Source of the DNA: Labilithrix sp.
GTDB taxonomy: Bacteria > Myxococcota_A > Polyangia > Polyangiales > Polyangiaceae
DNA: 35,436 nucleotides
Assembly: GCA_019637195.1 (NCBI GenBank)
Contig: JAHBWA010000090.1
Coordinates: 1 to 35,436 of the forward strand
Direction: 5' to 3'
Part shown: one piece after another, positions 25,828-33,585 of the stretch
Layout of the letters: each line of letters begins with the position of its first letter
Numbering within the stretch: the first letter of the stretch is position 1
Position numbers and translations under genes: made by a program
Notes under the pieces: generated by a model
Told to the model about the DNA's origin: nothing
Database searches by the model: none
Seen by the model: only the letters and a program-made list of their open reading frames with translations

Positions 25828-27576
25828 ATGGGGAGCTTCACACCTCCCCCGGCGACGGCGCTTGCGCCGGGGGATCGGCTCGATCGCTACGAGCTGCTTT
25901 GCGTGCTCGCGCAGGGGGGTATGGGGACGGTCTGGCTCGCGCGCCTGACCGGAAAGCACGGCTTCGAGCGCCTCGTCGCCCTGAAGACGATCCTCCCGAC
26001 GTACGGCAACGATCGCCAGTTCAGCGACATGTTCCTGGACGAGGCGCGGATCGCCGCGCAGATCGACCACGAGAACGTCGCGCGGATCCTCGAGATCGGT
26101 GAGGATCGCGGGATCCTCTACCACGCGATGGAGCTCATCGACGGCGAGTCGCTGCGCAAGCTCTATCGGGACGTCCGCGCGGTGGGGGCGCCGTTTCCGC
26201 TCGCCGTCGCGCTCCGCATCGCCGCCGACGTCTGCGCCGGGCTCCACGCGGTCCACGAGCTCCGCGGACCGGACGGCCGGCCCCTCGAGGTCGTCCACCG
26301 CGACGTCTCTCCGCAGAACATCCTGCTGAACGTGCGCGGCACCATCAAGCTGATCGACTTCGGCGTCGCGAAGGCGCGTCAACGCCGGTCCGAGGACACG
26401 ACGGCCGGCACGCTGAAGGGCAAGATCGAGTACATGGCGCCCGAGCAAGCGCGGGGCGATCGCGTCGACCGGCGCGCAGACGTCTACGCCGTCGGCGCGG
26501 TGCTCTACGAGCTGCTCGCCGGCGAGCCCGTGCGCAGCACGGAGGAGGGCCGGCAGCTGCTCGCGCTCCACGAGCTGATGACCGGCGCGCCGTACGAGCC
26601 GCTGCACCACTCGGTGCCCCTGCCGGTCCGGTCGCTCGTCGACCGCGCGCTCTCTCTCGATCCGCAGCTTCGCTACGGGACCACGGAGGACATGCGGCAC
26701 GCCCTCGAGCAAGCGATGGTGACCATCGGTCACGTCGCGACGAGCGACGACGTCGCCAACGTGCTGACGCACTTCTCGCGCGAGCGCACGCAGCGTCGCA
26801 AGGACGCGATCGAGGCGGCGCTCAGGTCGGCGCAGTCGCTCGAGAAGGCCCCGTCCGCTCCCGGCTCGGCGGGCGGCTCGCGCGCGAGCGTCCACACGGT
26901 CGTCGCGCCGCTGAAGGCGCCGTCGCCCGCGCAGCCCGCGCAGGGGCCGATGCTGCTCGGACCGCGAGGGACGCAGGTGATCGGCGTCACCGGGCCCGTC
27001 GTCGGCGACGGCTCGGGCTCCGGACCGTCGATGCTCACGATGCACGGCGCGACGATGTCGGGTCCGCCGCCCGCGCCGCGGAGCGGGGTCTCGGCGGCGA
27101 AGGTCTTCGGGGCGTTCGTCGTCCTCAGCCTCGTCGGTGTTCTAGGCCTGGTGGGCGGCGTGGTCGTCTCGCGCAACGGGATGGTGGCGGGCGTCGACAT
27201 CCCCGGCGTGCCGGCGGCGGGCGTCGCGACCAGCAGCGCCGCGCTGACCGTCGCGACCAGCACGACCGGCGGCGTCGCGCCGGACAGCGTCGCGCCAAGC
27301 GGCGTCGCGCCGGCCGGCGTCGCGAGCGGCTCGGCCGGCGCCGCGGAGCTCGGCGCGGCGCCTCCTGTGCTCGCATCGGGCGGCGTCCTGGCGGGCGCGG
27401 AGGACGCTGGAGCGGGCCCCGCCCTCGCGTCGTCGGCGGCCGCGTCGTCGTCGGCGGCGTCCGCGTCGCCGGCGGCGGCTGCGCCGAAGGCGAGCGCGGC
27501 GCCGAAGCGGAGCGCGGGCAAGCCGAACGCGCGGCCTCACACGGCGAAGCCCGCGGGCGACGAGTACGGCTTTTAG
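25828..27576 (+). CDS. membrane-anchored Ser/Thr protein kinase (HRDVSPQN type)
   Basis: The protein has 582 residues. The start is taken as ATG 25828; an in-frame GTG at 25813 is possible, and neither has an ideal ribosome-binding site. The kinase domain (about 20-300) has LAQGGMGTVWLA, catalytic K53 (VALKTI), HRDVSPQN (D159), DFG (D177) and EYMAPEQARG. HRDVSPQN in place of HRDLKPxN is a common myxobacterial variant. A linker follows, then one transmembrane helix (about 420-446), then a tail of about 135 residues of Ala/Ser/Gly/Val-rich low complexity outside the membrane. It starts a likely operon with the TPR protein and the FGE-fold lipoprotein. Confidence 0.95.
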   Translation: MGSFTPPPATALAPGDRLDRYELLCVLAQGGMGTVWLARLTGKHGFERLVALKTILPTYGNDRQFSDMFLDEARIAAQIDHENVARILEIGEDRGILYHAMELIDGESLRKLYRDVRAVGAPFPLAVALRIAADVCAGLHAVHELRGPDGRPLEVVHRDVSPQNILLNVRGTIKLIDFGVAKARQRRSEDTTAGTLKGKIEYMAPEQARGDRVDRRADVYAVGAVLYELLAGEPVRSTEEGRQLLALHELMTGAPYEPLHHSVPLPVRSLVDRALSLDPQLRYGTTEDMRHALEQAMVTIGHVATSDDVANVLTHFSRERTQRRKDAIEAALRSAQSLEKAPSAPGSAGGSRASVHTVVAPLKAPSPAQPAQGPMLLGPRGTQVIGVTGPVVGDGSGSGPSMLTMHGATMSGPPPAPRSGVSAAKVFGAFVVLSLVGVLGLVGGVVVSRNGMVAGVDIPGVPAAGVATSSAALTVATSTTGGVAPDSVAPSGVAPAGVASGSAGAAELGAAPPVLASGGVLAGAEDAGAGPALASSAAASSSAASASPAAAAPKASAAPKRSAGKPNARPHTAKPAGDEYGF

Positions 27577-27603
27577 CCTCGCGTCGAGCGCCCTCTGAGA
27601 TCC

Positions 27604-28668
27604 ATGCCCCCTCGCAAGATCCGGCCCTTCCTCGTCGCGGCGCTCTTGGCCGCCTCCGGCGTCGCCGGCGCGTCGCCGTCGGTCGCCGAGCGCGAGGCGG
27701 CGCGCCGCTTCATGGATGAAGGCAAGGCCCACCTCAAGGCGAACGACATCGGGCGCGCGATCGAGTCGTTCCAGAAGGCGCACGAGATCATGCACGTGCC
27801 CACGACCGGCCTCGCGCTCGCGCGGGCGCACGCCGCCGCGGGGCACCTCGTCGAGGCGCGCGAGGCGGCGCTCGAGGTCGCGCGCATGCCGCGCGAGCCC
27901 GGCGATCCGCCCGTCTTCGACGCCGCGCGAAAGCACGCCCGCGAGCTCGACGCGCAGCTGAAGTCGCGGATCCCGACGCTCCGGCTGCGCGTCACCGGCG
28001 GGGCGCCCACCCGCGTCGCCGTGGACGACGTCGAGATCCCGCCGGCCGGCCTCGGCGAGCCGGTCGCGGTCAACCCCGGCAGGCGCGTCGTCACCGCGAA
28101 GGGCGCCGGCGGCGAGGTGAAGCGCGCGATCGAGCTCGCCGAGCGCGACGCCAAAGAGCTGGAGCTCCCGCTCGGCGCGCCGGAGATCGCGAAGTCGCCG
28201 GCGGCGAAGCCCTCGCAGGGCTCGAGCGGATCGCCGCGGGCGGTCGTGGGCTTCGGCAACGACGACGATCGCGATGCCACCGGCGATCGCACGACGTTCG
28301 CCGAGGTCTTGATGTACGGCGGCTTCGGCCTCGGCGCCGTCGGCCTCGGAGTCGGCGGCGTGACCGGCGCGATGACGTTCTCGAAGGCCGCCGACGTCGA
28401 CCCGCTCTGCGAGAACGGCATCTGCGCGCCCGAGGCGAAGCGTGACCTCGACCGCGCGAGCACGCTCGCCGACGTCTCGACGATCGCGTTCGTCGCCGGC
28501 GGCGTCGGGGTCGCGCTCGGCGTCGTCGGCTACTTCCTGCCGCGGCGTCCGCGAGCACCCGCGGCGCGCGCGGTTTGGCGCTGGACGCCCGCGGGACGCG
28601 GCGCCGCGGGCGGTCGCGCCGCGATCTGGATCGAACCTGTGGGCTCCGGGGTCGGAGGCGTGTTCTAG
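27604..28668 (+). CDS. TPR-containing membrane protein
   Basis: The protein has 354 residues. A signal peptide is clear (MPPRKIRPFLVAALLAASGV, cleavage after the following AGAS or nearby). Residues about 27-85 form one or two tetratricopeptide repeats (ARRFMDEGKAHLKANDIGRA, then LALARAHAAAGHLVEAREAA). Residues about 120-175 form a small beta domain of PEGA-like character (LRLRVTGGAPTRVAVDDVEI). Two hydrophobic segments near 240-262 and 298-320 would anchor it in the membrane. This arrangement is frequent in myxobacterial proteins encoded beside Ser/Thr kinases; no function is established. It lies 27 bases after the kinase and 2 bases before the next gene. Confidence 0.9.
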   Translation: MPPRKIRPFLVAALLAASGVAGASPSVAEREAARRFMDEGKAHLKANDIGRAIESFQKAHEIMHVPTTGLALARAHAAAGHLVEAREAALEVARMPREPGDPPVFDAARKHARELDAQLKSRIPTLRLRVTGGAPTRVAVDDVEIPPAGLGEPVAVNPGRRVVTAKGAGGEVKRAIELAERDAKELELPLGAPEIAKSPAAKPSQGSSGSPRAVVGFGNDDDRDATGDRTTFAEVLMYGGFGLGAVGLGVGGVTGAMTFSKAADVDPLCENGICAPEAKRDLDRASTLADVSTIAFVAGGVGVALGVVGYFLPRRPRAPAARAVWRWTPAGRGAAGGRAAIWIEPVGSGVGGVF

Positions 28669-28670
28669 CG

Positions 28671-29594
28671 ATGAGGCGCGCCGCCGCCCGCCGGCTCGTG
28701 ATTCGAGCGATCGCCCTCGGGGGCGTCGCCGCGCTCGTCGCGTGCGGCGCGCTCGTCGGCATCGACGACCTCGCGATCGGCGAATGCAAAGGCGGCCTTT
28801 GCGCGGCCGACGCGGGCGAGCCCGACGCGCCCGCCTCGCAGGACTCCGGCGCGCTCCCGCCGGACGACAGCGGCGTGGCTTGCCCCGGGACGCCCGCGCC
28901 GCCCGCGGTCCGCGTCGGGCCACCCGGCAACACGTTCTGCATCGACACCACCGAGGTGTCGAACGTGGACTACGACGCGTTCCTGGCCGCCGAGGTCGAT
29001 CCGACGGCGCAGCCGCCGGAGTGCGCCTGGAACACGAGCTTCGAGCGGGAGAGGCCGGACGACGGCGGAGCGCCGGCGGAGCCTGCCGTCGGCGTCGACT
29101 GGTGCGACGCGCGCGCCTATTGCGCCTGGGCCGGCAAGTACCTGTGCGGCAAGGTCGAGGGCGGGAAGAAGACCGGGCCGGTCACGCCGGAGGGGCTCTC
29201 CGACTACAAGTCTCACCAGTGGATGCTCGCGTGCTCGGCGGAGGCGCGCCTGCGCTATCCGTACGGTGGCCTCTACGATCCGGCGCGCTGCAACCTCGTC
29301 GACTTCGACGCGGGCCGCGCCCTGCCCGTGGGGACGGCGCCGGGCTGCGTCGGCGGGTACGAGGGGATCCACGATCTCGTCGGCAACGTCTGGGAGTGGT
29401 TCGACGGGCCGTGCGTGGCGGACGGCTCGCTCGAGGTCGACGGCGGCGACGGCGGTCCCGCGAGCGACAGCTGCCTCCTCAAAGGTGGCTCGTTCCTCGA
29501 CAACGGCGCGGCCTACGACTGCCGCCTCGAGGCGGCGAACATCCGCCGCGATCTCCGCCAGTACAACGTCGGCTTCCGCTGTTGCTCGGACTGA
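28671..29594 (+). CDS. FGE-sulfatase-fold lipoprotein
   Basis: The protein has 307 residues; ATG 28671 is two bases after the TPR gene stop. The N-terminus (VIRAIALGGVAALVAC) has a lipobox-like LVAC, so it is probably lipid-anchored. The formylglycine-generating-enzyme fold is shown by CIDTTEVSNVDYDAFL, VGVDWCDARAYCAWAGKYLC, WMLACSAEARLRYPYG, VGNVWEWFDGPC, LKGGSFLDNGAAYDC and YNVGFRCC. True FGEs need two nearby copper-binding cysteines before the last block; only one Cys is seen there, so oxidation of sulfatase cysteines is unlikely. Related domains act as ligand-binding or sensor modules and are often linked to Ser/Thr kinases. Together with the kinase and TPR protein it may form a surface sensing unit. 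Confidence 0.92.
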   Translation: MRRAAARRLVIRAIALGGVAALVACGALVGIDDLAIGECKGGLCAADAGEPDAPASQDSGALPPDDSGVACPGTPAPPAVRVGPPGNTFCIDTTEVSNVDYDAFLAAEVDPTAQPPECAWNTSFERERPDDGGAPAEPAVGVDWCDARAYCAWAGKYLCGKVEGGKKTGPVTPEGLSDYKSHQWMLACSAEARLRYPYGGLYDPARCNLVDFDAGRALPVGTAPGCVGGYEGIHDLVGNVWEWFDGPCVADGSLEVDGGDGGPASDSCLLKGGSFLDNGAAYDCRLEAANIRRDLRQYNVGFRCCSD

Positions 29595-29611
29595 CGCGCT
29601 CGGGCCGCCGC

Positions 29612-29735
29612 GTCGGAGCAGCGCGCGGCGCTGCCATGTCAGAGCAGGGCGTGGCGCTGCCGTGTCAGAGCAGCGCTCGGCGCTGCCGCGTCAGAGCAGC
29701 GCTCGGCGCTGCCGTGTCAGAGCAGCGCGCGGAAC
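29612..29735. repeat. 26-bp tandem hairpin repeats overlapping the cyclase stop codon
   Basis: Four complete 26-base units begin at 29612, 29638, 29664 and 29690; a fifth, partial unit begins at 29716 and contains the TGA stop (29717-29719) and last codons of the minus-strand cyclase gene. Three of the four full units contain an exact hairpin, for example GCAGCGCTCGGCGCTGC (7-bp stem, 3-base loop); the second has a mismatch. The array fills the gap between two convergent genes and could act as a bidirectional terminator, though no T-run is present. Confidence 0.93.
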
Positions 29736-31312
29736 GCGAGCGGCTCGGCGACGTTCTTCACGACGGCGCTCTTCGGCTCGCCGAGCTCGAAGCCGTGGTC
29801 CGCGGGGAGCGCCGTGAGGGCCTCCGCCATGACGAGGATCTCGTCCTTGCCGGCGCAGCCCTGCAGGCGCGCCGTGTTGTTCATCCCGCTCGAGAAGCCC
29901 GTGAAGTTGCTGTTGGGGCCGAACTGGCCGACGAACAGCGGCGCGAGGTTCACGCCCGTCGAGACCGCGATTCCGCCCTCTCGAAGGACCTCGAACGCGT
30001 CCCGCTTCGGCAGCTCGCTCGTCATCGCGCGGATCGCCTTGGCGCAGCGGAGCGCCCGCGCGAGGCGCTCCCCCGGGGTGTCGTCGTAGAACGGCGGGCC
30101 GAAGAGGGCGATGATGCAGTCGCCGACCATCTTGTCGAAGACCCCGCCGTGCTCCCAGACGAGCTCGACGGCGTCGCGGCTCCAGGTCTCGACGAGCTCC
30201 GCGACCTTCGCCGGCGTCTTCAGGATCGTCTCGGAGATGCGCGTGAACCCGGCGATGTCGACGTAGAGGATGGCGACGGTCTCCTCGCGCGGCGCGAGGA
30301 ACCGCCGCTCGTACTCGTCGTTCTGCAAGAGGCGTGCGACGTCGTCGGGGCGGAACGAGTACGCGAGCGAGCGCCACTCCTTGTGGAAGTCGACGACGCG
30401 CTGCCGGATGAAGCCGGCGAACGCGGAGAGCAGCTCGCGGTCGTACGTGTTGAAGACGCCGTGCTTCGCGGTGACGACCACCTTGCCGACGACGACGCTC
30501 TTCGTGATCCCGTTGATCAGGACCTCCTCCTGGGCGGCGGTGACGCCGAGCTCGTCGAGGAGCTTGGTGCTCTCGCCGGCGAGGTACGCGCGGCCGAGGA
30601 CGCGGAGCGGCGTGTGCGTGTGCTGCTCGCCGGAGAGCGTGTCGACGGCGAGGCGGTCGCCGTCGAACATCTGCACGTGGAGGGTCGTCGCGGCGTTCTC
30701 CTCGGCGACGTAGACGATGACCATCCGCTCCATCGGGATCGCCTGCGTCAGGATGCTCACCGCCTGCTTCACGCCCTCGCCGAGGACGCGGTGGCGGAGC
30801 GCGTTTCCGAGCTGCATCATCACGAGGTGCTTCTCGCGCATCGCGCGGATGCTGAAGAGGTAGTTGTCGAGCACCTCGCAGACGGCGTTCAGCGCCTCCT
30901 CGAGGCGTCGGCCGTCGCTCTTCGGCGGAGCGAGCAGGCCGGCGCGGCCGAACCACGCCCCCGCGACATCCAGGTGCTGCGCCACGACGACGCCGGCGTC
31001 GCCGTCCACGACGACGCGCTCGCGGCGCTCCTCGCTCGTCCGCGCGAAGACGTCGGCTTTGTCCGGGATCGGCGCGGGCTTGCCGGCGTCGGCGCTCCAC
31101 GCGAAGAGCCGGAGCGCGAGGTCTTCGCCGTACGTCTCGACGAACGCCCCCGTGACGCCGAGGCGTTCGCCGACGCGCGGAAGGAGGGCGCCGAGCATCT
31201 CGCTCACGCTCCAGTGGTTGACGAGGCCCTCTTCGATGAGGTCGTCGACGACGTTGCGCAGCTCGAACAGCTCACGAAGCGACGATTCAGAGACCGGGTC
31301 GGCCTGCGCCAT
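29717..31312 (-). CDS. GAF-GAF class III adenylate/guanylate cyclase
   Basis: The protein has 531 residues from ATG 31310-31312 (MAQADPVSES); an ATG seven codons earlier is possible. Two GAF-like regions (about 30-165 and 180-320) precede the class III cyclase domain (about 345-525). Key residues are visible: metal-binding D352 (YVDIAGFTRIS) and D398, base-contacting K394 (FDKMVGDCIIALFG), and the transition-state pair N478 and R482 (FTGFSSGMNNTARLQ). The Asp that normally selects adenine is Ser475, a pattern close to class IIIb cyclases, where Thr sits at this position. It makes cAMP most probably, with cGMP not excluded. There is no membrane segment. The C-terminal codons lie inside a tandem repeat unit. 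Confidence 0.94.
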   Translation of the reverse strand: MAQADPVSESSLRELFELRNVVDDLIEEGLVNHWSVSEMLGALLPRVGERLGVTGAFVETYGEDLALRLFAWSADAGKPAPIPDKADVFARTSEERRERVVVDGDAGVVVAQHLDVAGAWFGRAGLLAPPKSDGRRLEEALNAVCEVLDNYLFSIRAMREKHLVMMQLGNALRHRVLGEGVKQAVSILTQAIPMERMVIVYVAEENAATTLHVQMFDGDRLAVDTLSGEQHTHTPLRVLGRAYLAGESTKLLDELGVTAAQEEVLINGITKSVVVGKVVVTAKHGVFNTYDRELLSAFAGFIRQRVVDFHKEWRSLAYSFRPDDVARLLQNDEYERRFLAPREETVAILYVDIAGFTRISETILKTPAKVAELVETWSRDAVELVWEHGGVFDKMVGDCIIALFGPPFYDDTPGERLARALRCAKAIRAMTSELPKRDAFEVLREGGIAVSTGVNLAPLFVGQFGPNSNFTGFSSGMNNTARLQGCAGKDEILVMAEALTALPADHGFELGEPKSAVVKNVAEPLAFRALL

Positions 31313-31398
31313 GGTCTCGCCATTGTGCCACAAGCGCGGCGGGCCGCGCGCGCCAGACGCGCGCCCGCCCGGGCGGGGCGGCCGGCCCTTGCTCCTCG

Positions 31399-31425
31399 GG
31401 TCCGCCCGGCATAAGAGGTCGGACC
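31399..31425 (+). promoter_or_regulatory. short hairpin enclosing the thiC ribosome-binding site
   Basis: GGTCCG (31399-31404) pairs with CGGACC (31420-31425) immediately before the ATG. The 15-base loop carries AGAGG (31414-31418), the likely Shine-Dalgarno sequence. No TPP riboswitch (THI box) consensus is visible in the 113 bases between the divergent cyclase and thiC, so this small structure is the only leader element seen. A regulatory role is inference. Confidence 0.35.
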
Positions 31426-32805
<1,380 letters not shown>

Positions 32806-32844
32806 GCCGCGAAGCCTCCTCGAAGGCAGCCACGCACAGGCCGC

Positions 32845-33552
32845 ATGTCACTGGGCCCCAAGAAGCGCGCGCAGTCGCGGACCTCGCTCGAGAAGCTCCG
32901 TGGGCTCGATCCACGGACGCTCGAGCCGCGCGCACGCCTGCGGCTCTTGCTCGGCGGCGGCGGCGCCGGCGCCGTGCTCGCGGTCGCGCTGTTCGCGACC
33001 TGCGGCGGGTGCGAGAAGCGCGCGCCGGGCGGCGGCCCCGCGACCGCCGCCAAGCACGCGGGCGGCGACGCCTCCGCGCCGGCGTCCGAGGCCCGCGAGG
33101 ACGCCGCGAGCCTCCGCGATCCCGCGATGTGGGAGAGCGCGAAGGAGGGGGACCTCGAAGACCTCGCCACGCTGGCGGTGCACGAGGGCGCGGCCGGGCT
33201 GGTCGAGGCGACCGGCGACCCCGCGCTCCGCGCGACGGCGATCCGCGCGATGGGCCACGCGCGCGGGTGGGCGCAGCTCCCGTACCTCGCGAAGGCCGCG
33301 CGGGGCAAAGACGACGAGGAGGCTCGCCTCGCGCTGGAGTCGGCCGTCGAGCTCGCGGCGCGCCCGCGCCGCGCCGAGGACCCCGAGGACGCCGAGGAGC
33401 TCCGCGAAGGCTGCGAGGGGCTCACCGGTCTGGCGCGCGACCCCGCGCGCCCGCGGTCGAGGCGCATCCAGGCCATCCGCGCGCTCCGGATGATGCCGTG
33501 TCCGCCGGCCGAAGGCGGCGAGGAGCTCCCGACCGATCTCGACGCGAAGTGA
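32845..33552 (+). CDS. membrane-anchored HEAT-like repeat protein, unknown function
   Basis: The protein has 235 residues. A basic N-terminus of about 30 residues leads to one hydrophobic segment (LLLGGGGAGAVLAVALFATC), which is either a signal anchor or a lipoprotein signal with C53 or C56 as the lipidated residue; the long basic start favours an anchor. After an Ala/Gly/Pro linker, residues about 90-225 read as two or three HEAT-like helical pairs (VEATGDPALRATAIRAMGHA, then YLAKAARGKDDEEARLALES, then SRRIQAIRALRMM). HEAT domains are protein-binding scaffolds; no partner is evident. It is on the same strand as thiC with a 39-base gap, and it converges with the ceramidase gene. Confidence 0.85.
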   Translation: MSLGPKKRAQSRTSLEKLRGLDPRTLEPRARLRLLLGGGGAGAVLAVALFATCGGCEKRAPGGGPATAAKHAGGDASAPASEAREDAASLRDPAMWESAKEGDLEDLATLAVHEGAAGLVEATGDPALRATAIRAMGHARGWAQLPYLAKAARGKDDEEARLALESAVELAARPRRAEDPEDAEELREGCEGLTGLARDPARPRSRRIQAIRALRMMPCPPAEGGEELPTDLDAK

Positions 33553-33585
33553 GGGCGGAGCCCGCGAGCCCGCCGCGCCGGGACG

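Noticed and set aside
28442..31414. A 990-codon open frame on the plus strand
   Set aside because: It crosses the ends of three real genes and the 26-bp repeat array in the wrong frames, with no domain signal.
31313..31425. TPP riboswitch upstream of thiC
   Set aside because: I looked for the CTGAGA and CTGATC...GCGNAGGGA type signatures and found neither; the gap is also short for a full element plus expression platform.
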